6,904 bases of DNA from Candidatus Poribacteria bacterium (GCA_028818995.1 JAPPMR010000481.1:1-6904), one strand, 5' to 3'. Positions 1 to 6,830 are shown, counted from the first letter of the stretch. Notes: generated by a model from the sequence alone, not told the origin. Numbers and translations: made by a program.

Positions 1-48
1 CCGATTCCCGACTATCAGTGAGGTTCGTCGCGATTCGGAGATCGCTCC
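1..48. repeat. Interspersed palindromic repeat, left copy (truncated by window edge)
   Basis: Bases 1-19 are identical to 6716-6734, and the block GTCGCGATTCGGAGATCG (27-44) recurs at 6742-6759. The two copies are the same length over 44 bases and differ only in a short stretch between the blocks. The unit contains a small hairpin: GCGAT (30-34), loop TCGGAG, ATCGC (41-45). Bases 5-14 (TTCCCGACTA) are the right arm of a 10-bp stem whose left arm is present in the 3' copy but lies outside the window here. It looks like a REP-type intergenic repeat and no protein is encoded. Confidence 0.8.
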
Positions 49-83
49 TACAAGATGCGTGTAAACTTATTTTTCGACTTTAC

Positions 84-180
84 TATAATGGAAGAAGGTT
101 GTTGAGAATCGTGAGTAGAGATAGCGCGAGGATAGATTTTCCTTCGCGCTATCTCTAAGAATCTCATCAAGAGCATTTTT
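84..180 (+). other. Two-part hairpin with upstream -10 box; possible small RNA
   Basis: A perfect 13-bp inverted repeat pairs AGAGATAGCGCGA (117-129) with TCGCGCTATCTCT (144-156). Two further G-C pairs are possible inside it (130-131 with 141-142, one T bulged). An outer stem pairs TTGTTGAGA (99-107) with TCTCATCAA (162-170), 8 of 9 bases complementary. A perfect TATAAT lies at 84-89, so a transcript would start near 96, at the foot of the structure. Five Ts (176-180) follow the outer stem. No good -35 box is visible. The hairpin is seen directly; transcription as a small RNA is inference. It could instead be a palindromic repeat or a miniature mobile element. Confidence 0.35.
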
Positions 181-236
181 ATGGATCAGATTTTTTCTTT
201 TAGTCCTGATTAATTCTACCTTCATTCATATTGTTA

Positions 237-269
237 GGGCGGGTCTCTGGACCTGCCCGTTGTTTTATT
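237..269 (+). terminator. Probable intrinsic terminator of an upstream transcript
   Basis: GGGCGGGTC (237-245) pairs with GACCTGCCC (250-258) through nine pairs, one of them G-T, around the four-base loop TCTG. The T-rich tract GTTGTTTTATT (259-269) follows. A GC-rich stem, short loop and T tract are the layout of a rho-independent terminator for rightward transcription. It would insulate the operon promoter at 326 from anything upstream. The stem could also be a copy of an interspersed repeat, since this genome carries many palindromes. Confidence 0.55.
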
Positions 270-325
270 AAGAAATAATGCGAATTATATTCGTGACATG
301 AAAACAGAATAGCTCTACAAAATCC

Positions 326-354
326 TTGACAAATTTCTAACACTATGTAATACT
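326..354 (+). promoter_or_regulatory. Candidate sigma-70 promoter of the three-gene operon
   Basis: A perfect -35 hexamer TTGACA (326-331) is followed after 17 bases by AATACT (349-354), which matches TATAAT at four of six positions. A TG lies one base before it (346-347), giving an extended -10. Transcription would start near 361. An alternative -10, TATAAA (366-371), has no matching -35. Two other TTGACA hexamers at 410 and 601 lack a usable -10. This is the best promoter between the terminator at 237-269 and the first gene. It leaves a leader of about 270 nt. Confidence 0.5.
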
Positions 355-381
355 TTGTTATGCATTATAAATGCACAACAA
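355..381. promoter_or_regulatory. Near-perfect 27-bp palindrome at the predicted transcription start; candidate operator
   Basis: The arms TTGTTATGCATT (355-366) and AATGCACAACAA (370-381) are complementary at 11 of 12 positions around the three bases ATA. The only mismatch is A360 against C376. The palindrome begins directly after the proposed -10 box and covers the expected +1, which is where a dimeric repressor would block initiation. No regulator gene is in the window. As RNA it would instead form a tight hairpin at the 5' end of the transcript. The symmetry is seen directly; the role is inference. Confidence 0.5.
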
Positions 382-391
382 TTGATCTCTC

Positions 392-481
392 TGCCTAAAA
401 AGTAGGCAATTGACAAAAGGGAACTTTCAATTCCAAAAACATCTTAAGCGGTTGCCTTACCTATACAACTAAACAGGCAAC
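392..481 (+). promoter_or_regulatory. Leader with four mutually complementary segments; possible attenuator or repeated protein sites
   Basis: Segment 1 TGCCTA (392-397) pairs with segment 2 TAGGCA (403-408) around a 5-nt loop. Segment 3 GTTGCCT (451-457) pairs with segment 4 AGGCAAC (475-481) around a 17-nt loop. Segment 2 extended to AGGCAA (404-409) can also pair with TTGCCT (452-457), and segment 1 with segment 4, so the stems exclude one another. This is the 1-2-3-4 geometry of attenuators and riboswitch-like leaders. I see no leader peptide and no T tract after 3:4, and recognise no known riboswitch. The sites could equally be four half-sites for a DNA-binding protein. The rest of the leader (482-616) holds only weak inverted repeats, such as ATTAC 515-519 with GTAAT 544-548. 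Confidence 0.3.
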
Positions 482-632
482 TTAATCCTTACACTTAGAG
501 ACATTGGCATACGTATTACATCGCGCCTTGGTATAGGGCAGACGTAATCATTAAAAGCGTTGGCCTAAGCATCTTTACATTTTAGTTTCGGAATATAAAT
601 TTGACAGCGGACAAGTAGGGAGGCTCATTGCA

Positions 633-2069
633 ATGGCAAGATTTGATGGATACAACACCGACGGATTTTATGATGAGATGTTTTTTTCTGACGGGAGTGC
701 GCGCCCTGCTGTCCAGATGCTCGTTGAACGGATTGCAAACTTTCCAAATGGAGAATTAATACGCCGCCAAATCACCGCTGAATATGCTCTGCTCCGAATG
801 GGGATAACTTTCAACGTGTACGCAGACGAACAGGGGGTTGAAAAAATCTTCCCATTTGACCTTATCCCTCGAATAATAGATGCTACTGAATGGGAATGGA
901 TAGAACGCGGTCTCAAACAGCGAATACATGCCCTGAATCTATTCATTGACGATGTTTACCACGAACAAAAAATAATAAAAGACGGAATCGTTCCTGCTGA
1001 GGTTGTGCTTTCATCGGATCGTTACCTTGAACAGTGCATCGGCTTAGATCCACCGCGCGGCATCTGGTGTCACATCACCGGCACTGACTTAGTTCGAGAT
1101 GGTGACGGACAGATTTATGTGTTAGAAGATAATCTCGGTTGTCCATCCGGTGTATCTTATGTCGTAGAAAATCGGCAGTTGATGAAACGAACATTTCCTC
1201 AGTTGTTTGGTATGTCACAGATTGAACCTGTGGAGGATTATCCAAGTCACTTATTGGATATGTTGCAATACCTCGTAAGTGACAGGGTAATGTCCCCCGA
1301 AGTTGCGTTGCTTACGCCTGGTATTTACAACTCTGCCTATTTTGAGCATTCATTTCTTGCACAGCAGATGGGAGTCGAATTGGTTGAGGGACGCGATTTA
1401 GTGGTTATGGATGGTTATGTCCACATGCGAACGACCAAAGGCTTTGAACGTGTTGATGTCATCTACCGCCGAATTAACGATGATTTCCTTGATCCAGAAG
1501 TATTCAACCCAGAATCGCTATTAGGTGTACCTGGACTAATGGAGGTTTACAAATCAGGCCGACTTGCGCTAATCAATGCCCCCGGGACCTGCGTTGCTGA
1601 TGACAAAGTTGTGTGTGCTTATGTGCCGCAGATTATCAAATACTATCTTGATGAAGACATAATTGTTCCAAACGTCCCAACTTATATGTGTTGGGAAGAC
1701 GAAGATCGAAAGTACGTTTTGGAACATATTGATGAACTTGTTGTGAAAGAAGCGAACCAATCAGGTGGATACGGCATGTTAATTGGTCCACACGCAACAA
1801 AAGCTGAACATGAAGATTTTGCTGAAAGAATCAAAGCGAATCCACGCAACTATATTGCCCAACCAACGCTTGCACTTTCGCGAGTGCCTGTGTTAATTGA
1901 CGACCATTTTGAAGGTCGACATGTTGATCTACGCCCGTTCATCCTTTATGGTGAGGAAATCTATGTCCTACCCGGTGGGTTGACACGGGTAGCACTCAAA
2001 AAAGGGTCGCTCGTAGTTAATTCTTCACAGGGTGGTGGTAGCAAGGATACTTGGGTATTGTCAGGTTAG
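633..2069 (+). CDS. Circularly permuted ATP-grasp family protein (type 2, DUF404/DUF407)
   Basis: This is a predicted ATP-dependent carboxylate-amine ligase of the circularly permuted ATP-grasp type 2 family, 478 residues, close to the usual family length. Visible family motifs in order: a conserved D-D-V-Y-H (106-110) with KDG (116-118); VLEDN (163-167) followed by CPSGVSY (170-176); [16 protein letters not shown] (241-256); [13 protein letters not shown] (276-288); [13 protein letters not shown] (370-382), a glycine-rich stretch likely to bind nucleotide; [12 protein letters not shown] (409-420); [11 protein letters not shown] (430-440); and a basic, glycine-rich C-terminus with LTRVAL (450-455) and [11 protein letters not shown] (464-474). 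The start is set by a strong Shine-Dalgarno, AGGGAGG at 617-623, nine bases before the ATG. There is no signal peptide, so it should be cytoplasmic. It is first in the operon; the alpha-E gene follows after 15 nt. The family is known from comparative genomics as a predicted amidoligase forming peptide-like bonds; the actual substrate is unknown. Family assignment is firm, exact reaction is not. Confidence 0.95.
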   Translation: MARFDGYNTDGFYDEMFFSDGSARPAVQMLVERIANFPNGELIRRQITAEYALLRMGITFNVYADEQGVEKIFPFDLIPRIIDATEWEWIERGLKQRIHALNLFIDDVYHEQKIIKDGIVPAEVVLSSDRYLEQCIGLDPPRGIWCHITGTDLVRDGDGQIYVLEDNLGCPSGVSYVVENRQLMKRTFPQLFGMSQIEPVEDYPSHLLDMLQYLVSDRVMSPEVALLTPGIYNSAYFEHSFLAQQMGVELVEGRDLVVMDGYVHMRTTKGFERVDVIYRRINDDFLDPEVFNPESLLGVPGLMEVYKSGRLALINAPGTCVADDKVVCAYVPQIIKYYLDEDIIVPNVPTYMCWEDEDRKYVLEHIDELVVKEANQSGGYGMLIGPHATKAEHEDFAERIKANPRNYIAQPTLALSRVPVLIDDHFEGRHVDLRPFILYGEEIYVLPGGLTRVALKKGSLVVNSSQGGGSKDTWVLSG

Positions 2070-2073
2070 ACGT

Positions 2074-2087
2074 AGGTGAAAGTCATG
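2074..2087 (+). promoter_or_regulatory. Ribosome-binding site deciding the alpha-E start
   Basis: AGGTGA (2074-2079) lies five bases before ATG at 2085. The in-frame GTG at 2076 would give three more residues, but it sits inside this Shine-Dalgarno and has only weak purine sequence upstream. The family N-terminus begins M-L-S-R-V-A, which is exactly what the ATG at 2085 gives. Confidence 0.8.
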
Positions 2088-3068
2088 CTCAGTCGCGTTG
2101 CAGAATCAATTTACTGGATGAGTCGCTACATTGAACGCGCGGAAAATGTTGCGCGTTTTGTTGATGTCAACCTGCAGCTTATTCTTGACCAACCGGTCGG
2201 CATGCAGGCACAGTGGGAACCTTTAGTTGCCACTACTGGCGATGACGAGGAATTTGAGGAACGATACGGCGAAGCGTCACGGGAAGCAGTCCTCAAATTT
2301 TTGACCTTTGACACTGAAAATCCAAATTCTATCATATCCTGCTTACGCGCTGCCCGCGAAAACGCGCGTTCAATTCGTGAAAATATCTCCTCCGAGATGT
2401 GGGAAAAGTTAAACGATGCATATTTGATGGTGACAGAAACCCCTGAAGAATGGGCGATGACAGAACCACATCAATTCTTCACGGACATCAAAGTCGCATC
2501 ACATCTGTTCATGGGACTAACAGATAACATTATGTCTCACAGCGAAGCATGGCATTTCTGTCAGTTAGGTCGTCTCATAGAACGCGCTGACAAAACATCT
2601 CGAATTGTTGATGTAAAATACTTCATTCTGCTTCCCTCTGTCTCGGATGTGAATACGCCATTTGATGATATTCAATGGGGGGCATTGCTCCATTCTGCAA
2701 GTGCATTTGAGATGTACCGCCGAACACACGGACTCATCTCTCCTAACAATGTTGTTGCTTTTCTACTTCTTGACCGAGAATTTCCACGGTCAGTGCTTTA
2801 CTGTCTTTCCAAGGCTGAAGAATCGCTTCACGCTATTTCTGGCACACCTTTAGAAACGTTTTCAAACTCAGCTGAACAGGGTTTAGGACAACTCCGTTCC
2901 GAATTTGCTTATGCGCAAGTTGATCAGGTTCTCCATAGCGGTTTACATGAGTTTCTGGACGCATTTCAAACTAAACTCAACGATGTCGGTGAAGATATTT
3001 ACAAAACTTTTTTCGCTTTGCGTCCTGTAAATGGAGAAGACACACAATCACAATTTCAAATGCAGTAG
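2085..3068 (+). CDS. Alpha-E domain protein (DUF403)
   Basis: A 327-residue, mostly alpha-helical protein of the alpha-E family, named for its helices and conserved glutamates. It is almost always encoded next to a permuted ATP-grasp gene. Visible family motifs: N-terminal MLSRVAESIYWMSRYIERAE (1-20); CLRAARENARSIRE (86-99); FCQLGRLIERADKTSRI (158-174), which echoes the first R-x-I-E-R-A motif and suggests an internal duplication; and FLLLDREFPRSVLYCL (226-241). The start is taken at ATG 2085, not GTG 2076, from the ribosome-binding site and family N-terminus. The gene follows the ATP-grasp gene by 15 nt and is surely cotranscribed with it. The stop codon TAG lies within the first four bases of an inserted palindromic repeat (3065-3150), so the last residues (about VNGEDTQSQFQMQ) may not be the ancestral C-terminus. 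No signal peptide or membrane segment is seen. Its biochemical role is not established; a scaffold or partner for the ligase is the common inference. Confidence 0.95.
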   Translation: MLSRVAESIYWMSRYIERAENVARFVDVNLQLILDQPVGMQAQWEPLVATTGDDEEFEERYGEASREAVLKFLTFDTENPNSIISCLRAARENARSIRENISSEMWEKLNDAYLMVTETPEEWAMTEPHQFFTDIKVASHLFMGLTDNIMSHSEAWHFCQLGRLIERADKTSRIVDVKYFILLPSVSDVNTPFDDIQWGALLHSASAFEMYRRTHGLISPNNVVAFLLLDREFPRSVLYCLSKAEESLHAISGTPLETFSNSAEQGLGQLRSEFAYAQVDQVLHSGLHEFLDAFQTKLNDVGEDIYKTFFALRPVNGEDTQSQFQMQ

Positions 3069-3150
3069 GTCGGGTTGAGTTTGGGAACCCAACAATTTAT
3101 GGTGTCTATAGGTGTTTTTTGTCGGGTTTCGCAAACTCTACCCGACCTAC
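3065..3150. repeat. Intergenic palindromic repeat between alpha-E and fusion genes
   Basis: The left arm GTAGGTCGGGTTGAGTTTG (3065-3083) and right arm CAAACTCTACCCGACCTAC (3132-3150) are complementary at 18 of 19 positions, with one T-T mismatch (3076/3139). The 48 bp between them contain smaller stems: GGGTT (3072-3076) with AACCC (3086-3090), and GTCGGG (3121-3126) with CCCGAC (3141-3146), the latter overlapping the right arm. The unit fills most of the 119-nt gap between genes two and three. It starts within the last sense codon of alpha-E and ends 37 nt before the next ATG, leaving that gene's ribosome-binding site intact. It encodes no transposase. It resembles a REP/MITE-like element. 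In the transcript it could form a large hairpin affecting mRNA stability or read-through. Confidence 0.85.
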
Positions 3151-3187
3151 AAGAGGCAGCTAATCTGTGACTTAATAGGAAGTAGAT

Positions 3188-6100
3188 ATGGCAATTCGTG
3201 TGGCAATCAATCACAAATCCTTATATCAATATGATCGGTTGGTTTGGCTCTCTCCCCATATCTTCCGATTAAAGCCTGCAATGCATTGCCGAACCCCGAT
3301 TGAAGCATATTCACTCAAAATTGAGCCAAAGAACCACTTCATCAATTGGCAACAAGATCCATTCGGTAATTATCAAGCGCGCGTCGTTTTCCCTGAACCC
3401 ACCCAAGCATTGTCACTTGAAGTGGATCTGGTTGCGAATATGACGATTATCAATCCGTTTGACTTTTTTCTTGAGGAAAGCGCAGAACACTTTCCGTTTA
3501 GTTATGAACCTCAACTTAAGAAAGAGTTAATGCCGTTCATGGAAATTAAGGAAAGTGGTAAACTACTAACAGAATGGATGGCAGGTATTGATAGATCGAA
3601 ACAGAAATTGATCGATTTTCTTGTTAGTATCAATCGTCGTCTGCGGGAAGATATAAAATATACAATTCGGATGGAACCAGGAGTACTAACCTGCAATGAA
3701 ACCTTGGAAAAGCGAATAGGTTCATGTCGTGATAGCGGTTGGTTGCTCGTACAAATTCTACGACATCTTGGATTAGCTGCGCGTTTTGTCTCAGGCTATC
3801 TTGTTCAACTCGTTGCAGATCAGAAACCTGTAGAAGGTCCTGCCGGTCCACCGCAGGATTTCACCGATTTACATGCATGGTGTGAGGTGTATGCACCAGG
3901 GGCAGGCTGGATAGGACTTGATCCAACTTCAGGGTTATTCGCTGGTGAAGGGCATATTCCGTTGGCTTGCGTACCAGACCCAGTGAGTGCGGCACCCGTC
4001 ACCGGCCATACAGACATCTGTGAAACAGAATTCACGTACAGCAATACCGTCCAACGTATCCACGAAGACCCGCGCGTAACTAAACCTTATACTGATATAC
4101 AGTGGGAAGCGATTAATGCCCTCGGTCAGCAGGTAGACGAAGATATAATCCACAACGATATTCGACTGACGATGGGTGGTGAGCCGACTTTTGTATCCGT
4201 TGACGACACAGAAGGTCCTGAATGGAACACAGAGGCTGATAGCCCGGAAAAGCGCCGTTTAGCGGCGGATCTACTAAAACGATTACGCGACAGCTTTGGT
4301 CCTGGTGGTGTTTTGTCTTACGGTCAAGGTAAATGGTATCCAGGTGAACCACTACCACGTTGGAAATTTGGATGTTTTTGGCGAAAAGACGGTATCCAAG
4401 TCTGGCAAAATGACACACTACTCGCTGAACCTAATAAAGATTATGGGTTTGACGTTGAACATGCAGAGAAATTTATACGCCATTTGGCAAATCGGTTAAA
4501 TGTTTCATCAGACTATATCAGATCCGCCTATGAAGATATAGTCTTTTTCCTTTGGACAGAAGGCAAACTCCCTGTAAACATTGACCCGCATGAATTCGAC
4601 TTCAAAGAAATATCAGAGAGACAAAAATTGATTCAGTTACTCCAAACTGAAAAAATCGGTGAACCGGTTGGGTATGTGCTGCCTTTAGGATGGAATCTTG
4701 AAAACAACTCATGGGAAAGTTGTGCATGGAACTTTAGAGGTGGTCATATGTTCCTACTCCCCGGCGATTCAGCAATGGGATACCGTCTTCCGCTTGAGTC
4801 CTTGCCGTGGGTTGACCCTGAACAAGAAGAACCTTTTTTTGAACGTGATCCGTTTGAGCCTCGTGATGCTAATATCAGTCATAGTGATGCCATAGAAACG
4901 CGAGAAAAAACAAGTAAAGAGATAAATCAACAAGAATCAGTTATCCGGACTGCTCTATGTATTGAACCTCGTGATGGTCGGTTGCACATTTTCATGCCGC
5001 CTTTGTCCCATTTAGAACACTATCTCTCGCTTCTTGAAGCAATCGAAGCAACCGCCGAAGCATTAGAAATGCCCATAATTTTTGAAGGGTATGAAGTGCC
5101 ACACGATTGGCGAATTCAATCGTTGAGTGTAACGCCGGATCCAGGTGTGATTGAGGTTAACATCCATCCAGCAGAAAATTGGGACGAAGTTGTACATAAT
5201 ATCACAACCCTCTATGAACAAGCACGGTTATTAGGTCTCAGTGCTGAAAAATTTATGTTAGATGGTCGGCACACAGGAACGGGCGGAGGAAATCATATTA
5301 TTATCGGCGGACCGACACCTGCCGACAGTCCACTATTACGGCAACCTCACCTTTTGCGCAGCCTCATCACCTATTGGCAGCACCACCCTGGTTTGTCGTA
5401 TCTTTTTTCCAGTGCCTTCATCGGTCCGACAAGTCAAGCACCTCGTGTAGACGAAGGCCGTGATGAACAACTCTATGAACTTGAGGTGGCATTTCAGCAA
5501 ATTCCTGATGCTGTTTCCACGGAATCTAAAGTTGATGGAGAAAAATCACCACTCTGGTTAGTAGACCGATTGTTACGACATCTGTTGGTTGATTTAACAG
5601 GAAACACGCATCGCGCAGAATTTTGCATCGATAAACTTTATTCCCCAGATTCAGCCAGTGGTAGACTTGGATTGCTGGAAATGCGCGCATTTGAGATGCC
5701 ACCGCATGCACAGATGAGTATTGTGCAGATGTTACTTATTCGTGCGTTGATTGCTAAATTTTGGCTTAGCCCCTATAAAGGTAAGCTGGTGCGTTGGGGA
5801 ACAGAATTACATGACCGATTTATGCTTCACCACTATGTGCGTTCGGACATACAGGAAGTCGTTTCGGAGCTACAAGCAGTGGGATATCCGTTTGATATGG
5901 CGTGGCTTGAACCATTTTTTGAGTTCCGATTTCCACTACTCGGCACTGTAAACGTCCAAGACATTGAACTGGAATTGCGAATGGCGATTGAACCGTGGCA
6001 TGTGCTTGGGGAAGAGGTCACGCGGACAGGAACATCGCGTTTCGTGGATTCCTCTGTTGAGAGAGTACAGGTCAAACTACGTGGTTTGGTAGACTCTCGT

Positions 6101-6538
6101 TATGTCGTAACTTGCAACGGTCGTCGCTTGATTCTGCATAGTACAGGCACACATGGTGAATATGTGGGTGGGGTTCGCTACCGTGCTTGGCAACCACCAT
6201 CAGCGTTGCATCCTACAATTGGCGTTCATTCACCGCTTGTTTTTGACATCATAGACACTTGGAATGGACGCGCAATCGGAGGTTGTACTTACCGCGTGTC
6301 ACACCCGGGTGGACGACACTACGATACCTTCCCAGTCAATGCCTACGAGGCTGAATCCCGCCGCGTGAGCCGCTTCGCGACGGAAGGACATACGCCAGGT
6401 GTAAGTCAACCACGACCTCCTCGTGCAGCACCTGGGACTTTCCTCTCAGAAGGACATGCCCCCGGTCCGATAGATGTGCCTCCTGAAGAGACAAATGCAG
6501 AGTATCCCTATACTTTGGACCTGCGAAGACAGTCCTAA
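3188..6538 (+). CDS. Transglutaminase-like protease fused to DUF2126 putative amidoligase
   Basis: A two-enzyme fusion of 1116 residues, the usual size for this architecture. Residues 1-95 match the bacterial transglutaminase N-terminal domain (LSPHIFRLKP 21-30, QDPFGNY 56-62). The transglutaminase core follows at about 140-255 with a complete triad: Cys180 in RIGSCRDSGW, His229 in DLHAWCEVY and Asp245 in WIGLDPTSG. Such domains cleave or transfer amide bonds. DUF2126, a putative amidoligase related to the glutamine-synthetase-like COOH-NH2 ligases, spans about 320-1115: MGGEPTFVS (329-337), GQGKWYPGEPLPRW (379-392), CAWNFRGGHMFLLPGDSAMG (512-531), EPRDGRLHIFMPP (593-605), DGRHTGTGGGNH (692-703), LEMRAFEMPPH (830-840), and the terminal YPYTLDLRR (1106-1114). 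Residues 541-590 look like a polar linker, and the tail 1060-1100 is proline-rich with EGHTPG and EGHAPG. AGGAAG (3177-3182) is the ribosome-binding site. No signal peptide or membrane segment is seen. It is third in the operon, after a 119-nt gap filled by a repeat. Domain calls are firm; the substrate is unknown. Confidence 0.95.
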   Translation: MAIRVAINHKSLYQYDRLVWLSPHIFRLKPAMHCRTPIEAYSLKIEPKNHFINWQQDPFGNYQARVVFPEPTQALSLEVDLVANMTIINPFDFFLEESAEHFPFSYEPQLKKELMPFMEIKESGKLLTEWMAGIDRSKQKLIDFLVSINRRLREDIKYTIRMEPGVLTCNETLEKRIGSCRDSGWLLVQILRHLGLAARFVSGYLVQLVADQKPVEGPAGPPQDFTDLHAWCEVYAPGAGWIGLDPTSGLFAGEGHIPLACVPDPVSAAPVTGHTDICETEFTYSNTVQRIHEDPRVTKPYTDIQWEAINALGQQVDEDIIHNDIRLTMGGEPTFVSVDDTEGPEWNTEADSPEKRRLAADLLKRLRDSFGPGGVLSYGQGKWYPGEPLPRWKFGCFWRKDGIQVWQNDTLLAEPNKDYGFDVEHAEKFIRHLANRLNVSSDYIRSAYEDIVFFLWTEGKLPVNIDPHEFDFKEISERQKLIQLLQTEKIGEPVGYVLPLGWNLENNSWESCAWNFRGGHMFLLPGDSAMGYRLPLESLPWVDPEQEEPFFERDPFEPRDANISHSDAIETREKTSKEINQQESVIRTALCIEPRDGRLHIFMPPLSHLEHYLSLLEAIEATAEALEMPIIFEGYEVPHDWRIQSLSVTPDPGVIEVNIHPAENWDEVVHNITTLYEQARLLGLSAEKFMLDGRHTGTGGGNHIIIGGPTPADSPLLRQPHLLRSLITYWQHHPGLSYLFSSAFIGPTSQAPRVDEGRDEQLYELEVAFQQIPDAVSTESKVDGEKSPLWLVDRLLRHLLVDLTGNTHRAEFCIDKLYSPDSASGRLGLLEMRAFEMPPHAQMSIVQMLLIRALIAKFWLSPYKGKLVRWGTELHDRFMLHHYVRSDIQEVVSELQAVGYPFDMAWLEPFFEFRFPLLGTVNVQDIELELRMAIEPWHVLGEEVTRTGTSRFVDSSVERVQVKLRGLVDSRYVVTCNGRRLILHSTGTHGEYVGGVRYRAWQPPSALHPTIGVHSPLVFDIIDTWNGRAIGGCTYRVSHPGGRHYDTFPVNAYEAESRRVSRFATEGHTPGVSQPRPPRAAPGTFLSEGHAPGPIDVPPEETNAEYPYTLDLRRQS

Positions 6539-6545
6539 TCAACAA

Positions 6546-6691
6546 TTATGGTAGATTTTAGAATCACTTGGATAGTCTGCACCAGCGAGGGGAATCAACG
6601 CTGAATGCGCGTATGGTATTCAGCGGGAAACCTCGCCTACTGGGAACAATAGTGGCAATTTATTTTATAGTAAACTTTAGAATTAACAGGA
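6546..6691 (+). repeat. Pair of diverged 27-bp direct repeats
   Basis: Bases 6546-6572 and 6665-6691 align without gaps at 20 of 27 positions. Both read roughly TTATRGTARAYTTTAGAAT and end in GGA, and they are 119 bp apart. The first starts eight bases after the stop of the fusion gene. Between them lies the two-part hairpin at 6585-6636. They may be ends or remnants of a small duplicated element; they encode nothing. Confidence 0.5.
6585..6636. repeat. Two-part inverted repeat downstream of the operon
   Basis: CGCTGAAT (6599-6606) pairs perfectly with ATTCAGCG (6618-6625) around an 11-nt loop. Outside it GCGAGG (6585-6590) pairs perfectly with CCTCGC (6631-6636), with an internal loop of 8 and 5 bases. 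It is the first strong stem after the operon, 46 nt past the stop codon. No T tract follows directly, only an AT-rich stretch at 6657-6670, so it is a poor intrinsic terminator. It may instead protect the 3' end of the mRNA, or be another repeat copy. Confidence 0.6.
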
Positions 6692-6703
6692 CATTTTCAG
6701 TTG

Positions 6704-6765
6704 TAGTCGGGAACTCCGATTCCCGACTATCAGTAGGTTGGGTCGCGATTCGGAGATCGTAGACC
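6704..6765. repeat. Interspersed palindromic repeat, right copy (complete)
   Basis: The unit consists of two hairpins. The first has a perfect 10-bp stem, TAGTCGGGAA (6704-6713) with TTCCCGACTA (6720-6729), and a six-base loop CTCCGA. The second has CGAT (6746-6749) with ATCG (6756-6759), loop TCGGAG, extended by GGTC (6741-6744) with GACC (6762-6765). Bases 6716-6759 correspond to 1-44 at the other end of the window, in the same orientation. A short open frame running through it (6568-6762) is an artefact of the repeats. Confidence 0.8.
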
Positions 6766-6774
6766 TGTTAACTT

Positions 6775-6801
6775 AAGGTTTTTCCAAATATGGGAAACCT
6801 T
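6775..6801. repeat. Small hairpin before the direct-repeat cluster
   Basis: AAGGTTTTTC (6775-6784) pairs with GGGAAACCTT (6792-6801) through ten pairs, two of them G-T in RNA, leaving a seven-base loop. It abuts the first 30-bp repeat, sharing T6801. It lacks a following T tract, so a terminator role is unconvincing. Confidence 0.4.
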
Positions 6802-6830
6802 CTTTAGTCCCGTAGGGACGATATGTTTAT
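6801..6830 (+). repeat. 30-bp direct repeat, copy 1
   Basis: This is identical over all 30 bases to 6851-6880. It starts TCTTTAGTCCC and ends GATATGTTTAT, and contains a hairpin, GTCCC (6807-6811), loop GTA, GGGAC (6815-6819). The interval to the next copy is 20 bp of unrelated sequence. The form fits a REP-like family rather than a CRISPR. Confidence 0.85.

Noticed and set aside
410..438. Second TTGACA as an alternative operon promoter
   Set aside because: No -10-like hexamer lies 16-18 bases downstream; the sequence there is CCAAAA-like.
601..629. Third TTGACA immediately before the first gene
   Set aside because: A matching -10 would have to be around 624-629 (CTCATT), which is poor, and it would overlap the spacer between ribosome-binding site and start codon.
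668..946. 92-codon minus-strand open frame inside the ATP-grasp gene
   Set aside because: It lies wholly within a gene whose + strand product shows continuous family motifs; composition is that of an antisense shadow.
4113..4418. 101-codon minus-strand open frame inside the fusion gene
   Set aside because: It overlaps conserved DUF2126 coding sequence, has no recognisable domain, and is best read as a shadow.
6568..6762. 64-codon open frame downstream of the operon
   Set aside because: It runs through a direct repeat, a hairpin and the right-hand interspersed repeat, has no convincing ribosome-binding site, and its C-terminal half is translated repeat sequence.
6775..6801. Hairpin as intrinsic terminator of the operon
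   Set aside because: It is more than 230 nt past the stop codon and is followed by CTTTAGTCCC rather than a T tract. No clear intrinsic terminator for the operon was found.
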